Positions 1 through 9,626 of a stretch of 64,000 bases of DNA are shown here, in pieces. The position numbers and the translations under genes were made by a program. Origin of the DNA: JAWPMT01 sp965215825 (GTDB lineage Bacteria; Bacteroidota; Bacteroidia; Cytophagales; Cyclobacteriaceae); NCBI GenBank assembly GCA_965215825.1, contig CBDCEM010000003.1, forward strand, positions 62,001 through 126,000. The letters run 5' to 3'. The notes beneath the pieces were generated by a model. The model saw only the letters and a program-made list of their open reading frames with translations. It had not been told where the DNA came from and did not search any database. Within the stretch, counting starts at the first letter, position 1; the number at the start of each line of letters is the position of its first letter.

Positions 1-62
1 TCGAAAATCGAGATCATTTCTTCCCTGAGTATCGTAGGTTGCAGTAAATCAGACTAATTGGT

Positions 63-3000
63 GTGCTGAGAATCACTATACTGACGATTTTATTTCTGGC
101 AGGTTGGACTCATCTCGTAGCTCAACAAAAATACGTATTACCCAAAGGGGTAGCCGATGACCAAATACAGCCGGGCATTCTGGTGTTTAAACTTAAGCAA
201 GGGTCTAGAAACTACGAAAGAAACGATTATGCTAAATCGGACCTGCCCTTTAAAGCAAAATCCTTGTCCCCACTTAGGTATCGCAGGTCAGCTCAGAGAA
301 ATACAAAAGAATCCTCTGTTCTTCGTGGTATTTATAAGGTAGAGGTCAACCAGGACGAAGATATCCTTACACTCTGCAATCTGCTTTTAACGGACGCGGA
401 GATTGCCTATGCTGAACCGATCTTCAAGGAAACCTTATTCTATGTACCATCAGATCCTCAGGCGGTGGCAGATGGCGGGGCTCAGAATTACCTGAGCGTC
501 ATCCGGGCATATGATGCCTGGGAAATTTCTCAGGGAAGTGAAGACATTATAATTGGCGTGATTGACACAGGAGCGGACCTGGATCACGAAGACCTTGCTG
601 GAAATCTTTATGTCAATGAAGCGGAGATTATTAACGGTGAAGATGATGATAACAATGGTTTCATAGATGATAGGACGGGGTATGACTTTGCAGATGAAGA
701 TGCAGATGCACAGTCAGATGGCAGTGGGCATGGCAGCCAGGTAAGTGGATTAGCAGCTGCGGATACAGATAATGGGATCGGTATCGCCGGTTTGGGATTT
801 AGATCTAAACTGGCTCCCCTTAAGGGATTCCGTACAGCTACTTCCGAATCTTCTGGAAACTACGATGCCATCATCTATGCCGCCGATAATGGATATGATG
901 TCATCAACCTGTCCTGGGGATCTATCAATACCTTTTCTCAGTTCAATCAGGACATCATCAACTATGCGGTGTTGGAAAATGACGTGGTAGTAGTTGCGGC
1001 GGCGGGAAATAGCAATTCTGAGGTCGATTTTTATCCTGCAGCTTATGACCATGTCCTGGCTGTCGGAGCAACAGAACTTGACGATACTAAATCCAGTTTT
1101 GCCACTTATGGCAATTTCATTGATGTGTCGGCTCCTGGTTCCTCCATTTACTCTACTACCAATGACACTTATGGTAATTATTGGGGTTCTTCCTTTGCTT
1201 CGCCGATTGTTGCAGGAGTTGCTGGGTTGGTTCGGGCTCACTTTCCTGATTTAAGTGCTGAAGAAGTGATGGAAAGGATTCGGGTGACTGCCGATGATAT
1301 ACATGCCTCCAACCCAGATTATATCGGTAAACTTGGGAGGGGGCGATTAAATGCGTTTCGTGCATTATCCGAAACCAACTTAAAATCAGTTAGGGTACGA
1401 GATTTTACAGTCAGCGGTGAAAATGGTCAGACTTTCTACTTTGGCGATTCGATTACGATCAATATTGAACTGGAAAGCTTATTGTCGCCCACCGAGCAGG
1501 GAAACTTGACACTTTCGGAAGAAAATGGGCATCTCAATTACCTCTCGGAGGAGATAAACTTTGGTGCGCTTTCATCTACAAATACGGTTGCTCTCGATGA
1601 AATCACCGCAATCATTTCTGACGAGGTTGTACCTGGTAGTATGATCGATTTACGCATGGATTTTGAAGATGGAGATTATGCCGATTTTCAGCAGTTTTCA
1701 TTGACAGTCGCTCCAGATTATTTGGATTTGAATGGAGGGCAGGCTGCTTTGACGATTGCGGGGAATGGCGAGTTAGCGAAGGTTGAAACCGGAACAGCAG
1801 GCGCTGGATTGGTACTGGGAACGGACCTTTTAGCTTCAGAAATAGGTTTGATTTTGACAACAGGAATCGATTCTGTAGTGGATAATGCTCCGGTAATATT
1901 TGGGCAAACTAAAAATTCGGATTTTTCTGTTGAACAGCATGTTAAGCCTTACCAGAATACAATAGCAAGCCAATATGCCTTTAATACCTTCGGAGAGCAA
2001 GATACATTGGGTGTCAAAGTAGAACAATCGACCATGTCCTGGAATGAATTGGACAGTGCCCTAGTGTTGTCTTACCGCATCATTAACAACAGTAGAGCCA
2101 CAATTGATAGCCTCGGATTAGGGTTGTTCATCAACTGGGAATTGGAAGATCCATTCACGAACAGAGCCACCTGGGATCAGGTGAACACCGCTTTTGCATT
2201 TGATGAGCAGTCGAGTGTTTGGGCTGGGTACAGGATCTTAACGGAAAGGACTATCCTACATTCAGCGTTGGATTTAATCAGTGCCAATCAGAATATCGCT
2301 GATTTCGATAGTACGTTCACGGATTCGTTGAAATACAATTATCTCGTTCAGGAAAATTTTGATTCAGCCGGGTTCGGTGGAGGAAATGACGTGGCAGACC
2401 TTTTGGGAATGTTACTCACAGATTTTGCAGCGAATCAGACCTCAGAAGTCAGTTTTATAATTGGTTTTGGCAGAGATCGTGAGGAAATGGAACAGCGACT
2501 GGAAAATGCTGAATCGCTACTGGCAACTTTTAAACAAAGTCCGCCATTGGTGGGAGAGGAGGTTTCCTGTGAGGGAGGTATGATAGAGATCTCACCACCT
2601 GGAGGTTCTTCATTCAACTTTTATTCGGATGCAGCTAAGCAAGATACATTAGGTATCGGAGCGTCCTTCAGTTTTGGTCCGGTTAATAGTGACTCGGTGA
2701 TCTTCGTTTCATCAGCGGACAGTACCTATGAAGGACCCTTAAGAAGGATAGATATCAGATTCCTGGAGGAAATTGCTCGTTTCACCGCCTCTACTGAAAC
2801 GATCTATCTTGGAGAAAATAACAACATCGTGACATTCACTGACCAAAGTTTCAACCCGATAAACTGGGATTGGGATTTTGGCAATGGCAATCAAGCATCC
2901 GTTAGGAATCCAACAGTGGTTTACAATGAACCGGGAAACTACACCGTAACGCTACAGGTCCAAAATGTAGATGGATGTATTGGAAGTTTTTCCACTCAGC

Positions 3001-4226
3001 TAGAAGTTTTATATCGGCCGGAGCCTCTGGGACTTAATCAATTGGTGGCTTGCTTCGGAGAAGCAGTTTCAATTTCGGCAGAAGAAGGTAATTCAATCCG
3101 GATTTACGACACCCCGGATAGTAATACCCCTTCATTTGAAGGGTCGACGTTTGAACTTACATCAATAACAGTAGATACATTGATTTATGTTTCTCAGGTG
3201 GAGAATGGACATGAAAGCAACAAAGAATCAATTGCAATTGTTGTGCATGAGGTGCAACCAGAGTTCTCCATAATTACAGCACTTGATTCCGCATCCACTG
3301 ACTACTTATGGTTGATCAATAATACTGAAGCATCCATATCTGCTTCATGGATAGTAAACGGTACGACGGTAGAAGGAGATACGGTAGTTTTTGAAACAAG
3401 CGTCGAACAACTAGATGTGACACTGACTGTAGATTCGGACTTTGGTTGTTCAGGAACGACCCGGGAAATTGTGCTGTTATCGCCTGCCGAATTGCCGGCA
3501 TACCTGCCTCCATCAATTATTTGCCGCGGAGATTCTGTAGTAGTAAAACCTACCAATGGTTCGTATTTCGGCTTTTTTGAAGCCGATGACCCTGAAGGGA
3601 CATTGATCAAATCGGAAACGATCGTTTTTGATAGTTTGATACAAGAAGTGAGCTTAAGGATTTTCGGCTTAGATGGAGGCCTTCCGGGTGACACCCTTGA
3701 AGTGATTTTGTCACCGAATGCATTTGATTTTGATATCCTTGCCACTCCGGATACACTCTACCTTGATCAGGATCGGAGTGTCGATTTTTCATTGGATACC
3801 GTAGTTTTTTCACCTCAATGGTTCGTGAATGATGAACTCACGGAGTTAGTGGAGTCACCTATTTTTTCCTTTGATACAGCAGGTGTTTATCACATGAGAG
3901 CAATTGGAGAAGATAGCGATGAGTGTGTACACATCGCCACGAGGGATTATTTGGTCTTCGCCGAAACTCCCATTGTGCTAAGTACCATTCCTACAGCAGG
4001 ACTGAGTATTTTTCCTAACCCCGCTCGTTCGAGAATCTTGATCGATGTTCCATTTGAAATTGAGAAGATTTATATTTTTGACTTGAAAGGAACTTTGTTA
4101 TTTGAAACAAAAGAAAAGAATAGGGTTCCTGTTGAGTTGGATGTATCATTTTTGAAAACAGGAACTTATCTGATACGGGTAGTCCTGCGAAATCAGGTCA
4201 TCGTGCATAAGTTTAGAAAAGAATAA
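63..4226 (+). CDS. Secreted S8 subtilisin-like serine protease with PKD domain and T9SS sorting domain
   Basis: Large extracellular protease of 1387 aa. A signal peptide ends near residue 20 (..LVA-QQ), followed by a short propeptide-like region (PGILVFKLK). The S8 catalytic domain spans about residues 140-425, with the triad visible as D168 (VIDTGAD), H223 (GSGHGSQVSG) and S377 (GSSFASP; the usual GTSMA is changed but the nucleophile is kept). The oxyanion Asn lies in AAAGNSNS. A PKD-like domain at about 905-980 carries WDWDFGNG and YTVTLQV. Residues 1314-1387 form a type A T9SS domain (LSIFPNPA, then KGTLLFET and GTYLIRVV), so the protein should be exported by the Por system and anchored or released at the surface. 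The start is GTG: the frame is closed by a TAA at 45-47 and has no ATG upstream. The substrate is unknown. Confidence 0.93.
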   Translation: MLRITILTILFLAGWTHLVAQQKYVLPKGVADDQIQPGILVFKLKQGSRNYERNDYAKSDLPFKAKSLSPLRYRRSAQRNTKESSVLRGIYKVEVNQDEDILTLCNLLLTDAEIAYAEPIFKETLFYVPSDPQAVADGGAQNYLSVIRAYDAWEISQGSEDIIIGVIDTGADLDHEDLAGNLYVNEAEIINGEDDDNNGFIDDRTGYDFADEDADAQSDGSGHGSQVSGLAAADTDNGIGIAGLGFRSKLAPLKGFRTATSESSGNYDAIIYAADNGYDVINLSWGSINTFSQFNQDIINYAVLENDVVVVAAAGNSNSEVDFYPAAYDHVLAVGATELDDTKSSFATYGNFIDVSAPGSSIYSTTNDTYGNYWGSSFASPIVAGVAGLVRAHFPDLSAEEVMERIRVTADDIHASNPDYIGKLGRGRLNAFRALSETNLKSVRVRDFTVSGENGQTFYFGDSITINIELESLLSPTEQGNLTLSEENGHLNYLSEEINFGALSSTNTVALDEITAIISDEVVPGSMIDLRMDFEDGDYADFQQFSLTVAPDYLDLNGGQAALTIAGNGELAKVETGTAGAGLVLGTDLLASEIGLILTTGIDSVVDNAPVIFGQTKNSDFSVEQHVKPYQNTIASQYAFNTFGEQDTLGVKVEQSTMSWNELDSALVLSYRIINNSRATIDSLGLGLFINWELEDPFTNRATWDQVNTAFAFDEQSSVWAGYRILTERTILHSALDLISANQNIADFDSTFTDSLKYNYLVQENFDSAGFGGGNDVADLLGMLLTDFAANQTSEVSFIIGFGRDREEMEQRLENAESLLATFKQSPPLVGEEVSCEGGMIEISPPGGSSFNFYSDAAKQDTLGIGASFSFGPVNSDSVIFVSSADSTYEGPLRRIDIRFLEEIARFTASTETIYLGENNNIVTFTDQSFNPINWDWDFGNGNQASVRNPTVVYNEPGNYTVTLQVQNVDGCIGSFSTQLEVLYRPEPLGLNQLVACFGEAVSISAEEGNSIRIYDTPDSNTPSFEGSTFELTSITVDTLIYVSQVENGHESNKESIAIVVHEVQPEFSIITALDSASTDYLWLINNTEASISASWIVNGTTVEGDTVVFETSVEQLDVTLTVDSDFGCSGTTREIVLLSPAELPAYLPPSIICRGDSVVVKPTNGSYFGFFEADDPEGTLIKSETIVFDSLIQEVSLRIFGLDGGLPGDTLEVILSPNAFDFDILATPDTLYLDQDRSVDFSLDTVVFSPQWFVNDELTELVESPIFSFDTAGVYHMRAIGEDSDECVHIATRDYLVFAETPIVLSTIPTAGLSIFPNPARSRILIDVPFEIEKIYIFDLKGTLLFETKEKNRVPVELDVSFLKTGTYLIRVVLRNQVIVHKFRKE

Positions 4227-4293
4227 GTCTTTCATAGATGATGTAAAACAATCTCATTGGATGTACTAACTTCCATGTCAAATAAATTGACCT

Positions 4294-4806
4294 TTGAAAA
4301 AATACTTCCCCTATTTAGTCCTTTTATTCACTCTCAGTGCCTGTTCTACAAGTAGGAAGATCACTGCGCTATGGGTTCCGGCAAGCCTTTCAGATCAGGC
4401 TGACGCACCGGAAGTTTTGCCGACAGATTTCGCACTGTATCGATTGGATGTGAGCTTGCTAACAGAATCGCTGAAGGAAGTGGGAGCGGATCAGGAAGAG
4501 GGACTTTTTGTGCAATTCCCGGGCCCGGATGGCACTATGAACAATTTCAAAATATGGAGTTCTTCCGTCGTGTCAGAAGTATTGTTGGAAAAATACCCGA
4601 ATCTGCGGGCATTTCAGGGATTTGCTCTCTCTGACGAAAGTAATATCAGAATGGAATTGCCCGATCAGGGCTTACAAGTCATGGTAAGGTCCGTTGGTAA
4701 AACTTGGTTCATTGCTCCTTATGACAAGGAACAAGAGCTTTACATGGTATTTTATAAAACAGATTTCCCCTCCGATAACAAGTTCTGGGAAGGCCGGATC
4801 AAATAA
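4294..4806 (+). CDS. Lipoprotein made of a stand-alone protease-propeptide-like domain
   Basis: 170-aa lipoprotein with a TTG start; a stop codon sits immediately upstream in frame at 4288-4290. The N-terminus MKKYFPYLVLLFTLSAC has a lipobox (LSAC), so it should be lipidated at Cys17. Residues about 70-140 match the N-terminal region of the metalloprotease encoded 12 bp downstream: both contain FPxPDGTM-x2-F, then a conserved spacing to KYPNLRAFQG here and KFPEIRTYKG there, then a strand rich in hydrophobics ending TWFIAP or TVYIDP. It has no catalytic domain. It may be a membrane-tethered inhibitor, chaperone or docking partner of the protease; that role is inference. Close spacing suggests co-transcription with 4819-8553. 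Confidence 0.8.
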   Translation: MKKYFPYLVLLFTLSACSTSRKITALWVPASLSDQADAPEVLPTDFALYRLDVSLLTESLKEVGADQEEGLFVQFPGPDGTMNNFKIWSSSVVSEVLLEKYPNLRAFQGFALSDESNIRMELPDQGLQVMVRSVGKTWFIAPYDKEQELYMVFYKTDFPSDNKFWEGRIK

Positions 4807-4818
4807 ATAGACCCAATT

Positions 4819-7800
4819 ATGAGAAAACTTATTTTGTGCCTGACAATCTTGTGGGCTTTTGGTGTCCACGGACAGGATATTTGGCAGACACCCAGTGTCA
4901 GTCAAAAGTCTCTTGATGGCAGGTGGAACAACATGCAAACCTCCAGGTTAGGTCTGAGTCAGGCACGTTTGATTGAGGCGCTGCCAGTTTCTGGAAAGCC
5001 GTCTCGTCTCCTGGAATTTCCAATGCCGGATGGGACCATGAAAGCTTTTTCACTTCGTGAAGCTTCTATCCTTGCGCCGGGTCTGCAAGCGAAGTTCCCG
5101 GAAATACGTACCTATAAAGGAAACAACGAATTGGGAGAGACCATAAGAATTGATGTCACCTCAAATGGGTTTCATGGAATCGCATTCACCCGACAAGGAA
5201 CCGTGTACATTGACCCAGAGTTTGCCGGAGGTTCAGATTATGTCAGTTACTATCGGGCAGCCTATAAAAACAATAATGTAGCTCCTTTATTCGAAGAAGA
5301 ACCGATTGAAAAAGCGAGTACCTCAATTATTACGGACCGTAAAAATTCATCTGATTCAAAGTCACTTTATGAGCGATCCAGTGGGTCAGAGATGAGGTCT
5401 TACCGGATTGCGATCGCTGCGGATAACACTTATTCTACCTTCCATGGAGGAACTGTTTCTGAAACCTTGTCGGCCATGGTCACAACGATGAACCGAATAA
5501 CGGGTATTTATGAGAGCGAGTTGGCAATAACTTTTGTCATAGTTGACAACAATGATCAGATCATCTACCTGGATGAATCTACCGATCCATTTGTTGGCTT
5601 AAGTACCAGTGAGACACTTACGGAAAACCAAACCTTGTTGGATGACATAATAGGGTCTGCCAACTATGATATTGGTCACGTTTTCACTACAGGAAGTGGT
5701 GGACTTGCAGGACTTGGTGTCGTTTGCAACAATTCCTTTAAAGCCCGGGGTACAACAGGTATCAATCAACCAATCGGTGACCCTTTCGATGTGGATTTTG
5801 TGGCACATGAGATAGGTCATCAGTTCGGGGGTAACCATACTTTTAATGGATCTGTAGGAAGTTGTGCTGGAGGGAATAGAAATTCTTCTACAGCTTATGA
5901 GCCGGGTTCGGGCTCTACCATTATGGCCTATGCAGGTATTTGCGGGGCTCACAATATTCAAAACAGTTCAGATGCTTATTTCCATGCAGCGTCTTTGGAT
6001 GAGATTCTTACATTCTCGATCGAATCAACCGGGAATAATTGTCCAGTGGTTACTGAGACAGGAAATACTCCCCCTGAAGTTACAGCTCCTGCTGGCGGCT
6101 TCACAATTCCAATTGGTACACCTTTCTCATTGACAGCAAGCGGGTCCGATGCTGATGGAGATGAGATCACATATGCCTGGGAAAATTATGACCTGGGGGA
6201 TGCCGGATCACCCAATAGTCCCGGAAGAACTTCACCATTATTCAGATCTTACTTGCCAACCACCAATCCCACAAGATACTTTCCCAGGCTTGAAGATATT
6301 TTGACTGGAAATACAGTTTTTGGGGAGATTTTGCCGGACAACACCCGGGAGATGAATTTTAGGATTACAGTGCGAGACAACAATAGCGCTGGTGGTGGTA
6401 CCAATGAAGACAACATTAGTTTTGATGTCACTGACCAGGCTGGACCATTTACAGTAACTTCTCAAGCTGAGGCCACCACTTATGCAGGAGGTACAGCTCA
6501 ATTGGTGGAATGGAATGTTGCCAACACGGATAAAGCACCAATAAACCTGGAGAATGTTCAAATTCTATTATCAATTGATGGCGGAGCCACCTTTACAGAA
6601 GTGCTGAGTGAGTCCACCGCCAATGACGGAGCAGAGTTTGTAGTGATACCCAATACGGACGTTACGGACGCCAGGATCATGGTCGCAGCTGTTGATAATA
6701 TTTTTTTCAATGTGAGTCAAAGTGGTTTTGGCATAGAACAAAACGAGGAACCCGGATTCAGTCTGTTGATATCAGAAGTGCCTGGGGTTAGTTGTACAAA
6801 CACCATCGATTTTACGGTAGAGGCAATTGCCGTCAATGATTTTGCAGGAGAAATTGCGCTTGCCTTTTCAAACGAAGACGATGGGCTTTCTGTTTCGGCT
6901 TCCGCGACCTCCCTTTCACCGGGAGAATCGATTACCTTGAATGTTGAGAATCAAGGCTCGACGGGACAAAAATCGATAAGCTTGCAAGGAACATCCGGAG
7001 ACATAGAGAGTACTTCAGATTTTTCGTTTTCCTTCCTTTCCATTCCTACGGAAGCACCTGGAAGTGTGTCTCCTTTGGATGAATCAACCGGCATAGAATT
7101 AAATGAAAACTTTAGTTGGTCAGAAGTGACTGGTGCTACAAGTTACGATTTTACTTTAGCTACCGATGAGACATTTACGACGATTGTTGCGGAAAGCCTT
7201 AACCAGACAGCTACGTCCATCAGTTTGTCGGAGGACCTGCTAAGTAACACTACCTATTTCTGGAAAGTGGCTTCAGCTAACGAGTGCGGTACTGGGCCTG
7301 AAGTTTCGCAAAAGTTCATCACGGCTTTCGTTCAGGAAGTAAATTTAGCAGCTAGTGACCTGCCTGTAAATATTACGGATCGATCCACGGCAACTTCAGT
7401 GATTTCCGTGACACAAGATGTGACCATTACGGATGTAGAAATAGAGAATTTGGACGTTTCACACACTTTTGTGGGTGACTTAACCATTACCCTTACTTCG
7501 CCAGCCGGCACAACTATCACCTTGTTTGAGCAAGAATGTGGCAGTGCACAAGGTATTTTAATCAATTTCGATGATGGCGCGGAATTCACAACGATATGCC
7601 CACCAAATGATGGAGGAACCTATCAGCCTGTTGGGTCTTTTTCGAGTTTTGCGGAAGAGAATGCACTGGGAAATTGGACACTTGCAGTTACAGATGGTTT
7701 TGATCAGGATCAGGGATCTATCAATGGTTGGAATTTGGTTCTCAGAGTGGACACAGAGGCTATTTCACTGTTTACTTCCTCACCGGTTTTCGATCAGGTA

Positions 7801-8553
7801 GATTTAATTTGGAATGATATTGCCACAGATCAGGGTTATGAAATTGAACAGGCCATTGGGGACGGGGAATTCTCTAAAGTCGCAGACGTTGCCGCGAATA
7901 CGACAACCAGCAGCTTTACCGGACTCCAATCGCTGACGGAGTACAGTTATCGGGTGAGGGCTGTTCTTGACAATGGCTTTTCTGAATACTCAAATATCTC
8001 TCCCGTAATTACTTTACCGGAACCACCAGAGGCCCCGTCGAATCTCGAAGGTTCTTTTACTAATGATGGTCGAGTTGTGTTAGGTTGGGTCGATAACAGT
8101 GACGTGGAGGAAGGATTCATCATCGAAAGAGCAACTGATGATGGAGAATTCGAAGAACTTGTTCGGGTAGTACTTAATATAACGAGTTTTAGAGATGACA
8201 ATACCGAAAGAAATGTCAATTACTTCTATCGAATAACGGCCTTCAACATTTCAGGAAACAGTGAATCAACAAATGTATTGGCCTTGATTTTATTGTCCAA
8301 TGAAACACTGGATCCGTCGATGATTTTTCCTAACCCAACGCAAGAAGGAATTACCATAAGTGCCGCGCTTGCCAGACAATTTGAAAAGTTGACAATCTAT
8401 GACTTGCAGGGTAGTATTTTATTGCGGTCGTCCTTAGATAACGGAGTGGATACGAACTTCGATCTTAAGCACCTGAATCCCGGACTCTATTTTGTGCAGC
8501 TTGAAGATAATGACAACAATAAGCATGTTTTGAAACTCGTTAAGACCAGGTAA
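4819..8553 (+). CDS. Secreted reprolysin-like zinc metalloprotease with P-domain, fibronectin III repeats and T9SS domain
   Basis: 1244-aa extracellular metalloprotease. A signal peptide (about 1-19, ..GVHG-QD) is followed by a propeptide domain (about 60-140, FPMPDGTMKAF..KFPEIRTYKG). The metzincin domain at about 190-410 has the zinc motif H330-E-I-G-H334-QFGGN-H340 and a Met-turn at M369 (STIMAYAG). After it come an Ig-like/cadherin-like stretch (420-545), a fibronectin III-like repeat near 745-835, a proprotein-convertase P-domain (about 838-975, VSHTFVGDLTITLTSP..GNWTLAVTDGF..GSINGWNL), two more FN3 repeats (about 985-1160) and a T9SS type A tail (MIFPNPTQEG..GLYFVQLEDN). The family is common in Bacteroidota. 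Its position directly after the propeptide-like lipoprotein suggests one expression unit. Confidence 0.93.
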   Translation: MRKLILCLTILWAFGVHGQDIWQTPSVSQKSLDGRWNNMQTSRLGLSQARLIEALPVSGKPSRLLEFPMPDGTMKAFSLREASILAPGLQAKFPEIRTYKGNNELGETIRIDVTSNGFHGIAFTRQGTVYIDPEFAGGSDYVSYYRAAYKNNNVAPLFEEEPIEKASTSIITDRKNSSDSKSLYERSSGSEMRSYRIAIAADNTYSTFHGGTVSETLSAMVTTMNRITGIYESELAITFVIVDNNDQIIYLDESTDPFVGLSTSETLTENQTLLDDIIGSANYDIGHVFTTGSGGLAGLGVVCNNSFKARGTTGINQPIGDPFDVDFVAHEIGHQFGGNHTFNGSVGSCAGGNRNSSTAYEPGSGSTIMAYAGICGAHNIQNSSDAYFHAASLDEILTFSIESTGNNCPVVTETGNTPPEVTAPAGGFTIPIGTPFSLTASGSDADGDEITYAWENYDLGDAGSPNSPGRTSPLFRSYLPTTNPTRYFPRLEDILTGNTVFGEILPDNTREMNFRITVRDNNSAGGGTNEDNISFDVTDQAGPFTVTSQAEATTYAGGTAQLVEWNVANTDKAPINLENVQILLSIDGGATFTEVLSESTANDGAEFVVIPNTDVTDARIMVAAVDNIFFNVSQSGFGIEQNEEPGFSLLISEVPGVSCTNTIDFTVEAIAVNDFAGEIALAFSNEDDGLSVSASATSLSPGESITLNVENQGSTGQKSISLQGTSGDIESTSDFSFSFLSIPTEAPGSVSPLDESTGIELNENFSWSEVTGATSYDFTLATDETFTTIVAESLNQTATSISLSEDLLSNTTYFWKVASANECGTGPEVSQKFITAFVQEVNLAASDLPVNITDRSTATSVISVTQDVTITDVEIENLDVSHTFVGDLTITLTSPAGTTITLFEQECGSAQGILINFDDGAEFTTICPPNDGGTYQPVGSFSSFAEENALGNWTLAVTDGFDQDQGSINGWNLVLRVDTEAISLFTSSPVFDQVDLIWNDIATDQGYEIEQAIGDGEFSKVADVAANTTTSSFTGLQSLTEYSYRVRAVLDNGFSEYSNISPVITLPEPPEAPSNLEGSFTNDGRVVLGWVDNSDVEEGFIIERATDDGEFEELVRVVLNITSFRDDNTERNVNYFYRITAFNISGNSESTNVLALILLSNETLDPSMIFPNPTQEGITISAALARQFEKLTIYDLQGSILLRSSLDNGVDTNFDLKHLNPGLYFVQLEDNDNNKHVLKLVKTR

Positions 8554-8556
8554 TTC

Positions 8557-9111
8557 ATGATGTCTATGAAGTTTTATAGTTCGTTTTTATTGCTTTTGGT
8601 GTGTTGTTCTGCAATGGCACAATTAGGAGATTCATTTCCCGATATGGAGGCGGAGAGCCTGACCAATCAACTAGTGAATATTCCTGCAGATGTGAAGGGG
8701 AAGTACACGATCATTGGTCTTGCTTATTCCAAGAAGTCAGAAAAGGACCTGAAGACCTGGTTCAGTCCGGCGTATAATCAATTCATATACAAACCGGCAA
8801 CTCCTTCATTATTTGCGGGGAACTACGATGTTCATGTTTATTTCGTTCCAATGTTCACTGGTGCGAAGCGTACTGCCTACAAGTCAGTGATGAAGAAAGT
8901 CCGGAAAACCATCGATCCGAAACTACAACCTCATGTAATGTTTTACAAAGGCCAATTAAAGGCCTATAAAAAAGCCCTGAAATTCCAGGGAAAAGACGTG
9001 CCTTATTTCTATGTGCTAGATGAGACTGGCAAGATTGTCTTGGCAACTTCAGGAAAATACACTGACGCCAAGATGCAAAAAGTGATTGATCTCCTGGATG
9101 ATGCCGAGTAA
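8557..9111 (+). CDS. Secreted thioredoxin-fold-like protein of unknown function
   Basis: 184 aa (or 181 aa if translation begins at the third Met, 8566, which gives the better signal peptide MKFYSSFLLLLVCCSAMAQ). The mature part looks like an AhpC/TlpA-type or Atp10-like thioredoxin fold: a strand KYTIIGLAYSKKSEKD, a central VHVYFVPMF, a cis-Pro-like VPYFYVLDETGKIV and a C-terminal helix. There is no CXXC pair, so it is probably not an oxidoreductase. It starts 3 bp after the metalloprotease stop and is followed by a strong terminator, so it is the last gene of the protease unit. It could help folding or handling of the secreted proteases; that is context only. Confidence 0.75.
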   Translation: MMSMKFYSSFLLLLVCCSAMAQLGDSFPDMEAESLTNQLVNIPADVKGKYTIIGLAYSKKSEKDLKTWFSPAYNQFIYKPATPSLFAGNYDVHVYFVPMFTGAKRTAYKSVMKKVRKTIDPKLQPHVMFYKGQLKAYKKALKFQGKDVPYFYVLDETGKIVLATSGKYTDAKMQKVIDLLDDAE

Positions 9112-9137
9112 ATAACTCCAGGAATTTTATTATTGAG

Positions 9138-9176
9138 CCCCTCAGCTGACCTGGTTGAGGGGTTTTTGTTTTTTAA
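9138..9176 (+). terminator. Intrinsic terminator of the protease block
   Basis: CCCCTCA (9138-9144) pairs with TGAGGGG (9156-9162), and wobble or Watson-Crick pairs extend the stem inward. A T-rich tail (ggtttttgtttttta) follows. It lies 27 bp after the stop at 9111. Confidence 0.9.
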
Positions 9177-9201
9177 TGGATTTGAACACTGCGAGAAATC
9201 G

Positions 9202-9260
9202 TTCTGAATTTCAGAAACTATACAAAACTGAAACATATTGATTATATTCACGTTTGTATA
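9202..9260. promoter_or_regulatory. Two inverted repeats upstream of the first PadR gene
   Basis: TTCTGAA-T-TTCAGAA (9202-9216) is a perfect 7+1+7 palindrome. TATACAAA (9219-9226) is mirrored by TTTGTATA (9253-9260) across 26 bp. Both lie between the terminator and the PadR start at 9279, where an autoregulatory operator would be expected. PadR binding here is inference. Confidence 0.5.
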
Positions 9261-9278
9261 ACTCTGTGGAAATTTAAA

Positions 9279-9626
9279 ATGGGCAATACAAGAGGAGTCA
9301 ATATTGGAGAATTTGAAGAGCTGGTACTACTGATTGTAGGAATGTTGAATGACAATGCCTATGGTGTGGAAGTTAGAAATACCATCATCTCAGAAACTGG
9401 TAGGAAGGTCAATATCAGTGCTGTTCATGAGGTATTGAAGCGCTTGGAGAAGAAGGGACTACTTCGTACTGAAGTAGGGGGCGCCACTGAAGAACGTGGG
9501 GGCCGTCGAAAGAAGTTTTTTTTCCTTACCGCTGAGGGTAAATCCGCACTGGATCATTCCAGGGAATTACGGAACAGTCTCTATGGTCGGATTCCTGAAC
9601 TTAGGTTTAAATTCTCCTATCCATGA
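9279..9626 (+). CDS. PadR family transcriptional regulator
   Basis: 115-aa winged-helix repressor of the PadR type. The N-terminus has the family pattern LGEFEELVLLIVGMLNDNAYGVEVRNTI in degenerate form, followed by the recognition-helix region (VNISAVHEVLKRLEKKGLL) and the wing (RGGRRKKFFFLTAEGKSAL). The short C-terminal helix is typical of small PadR proteins in Bacteroidota. It overlaps the next gene by ATGA (9623-9626), so translation of the permease is probably coupled. In this phylum such PadR genes usually precede prefix-domain FtsX/MacB-like permeases and are thought to control them. The effector is unknown. Confidence 0.9.
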   Translation: MGNTRGVNIGEFEELVLLIVGMLNDNAYGVEVRNTIISETGRKVNISAVHEVLKRLEKKGLLRTEVGGATEERGGRRKKFFFLTAEGKSALDHSRELRNSLYGRIPELRFKFSYP

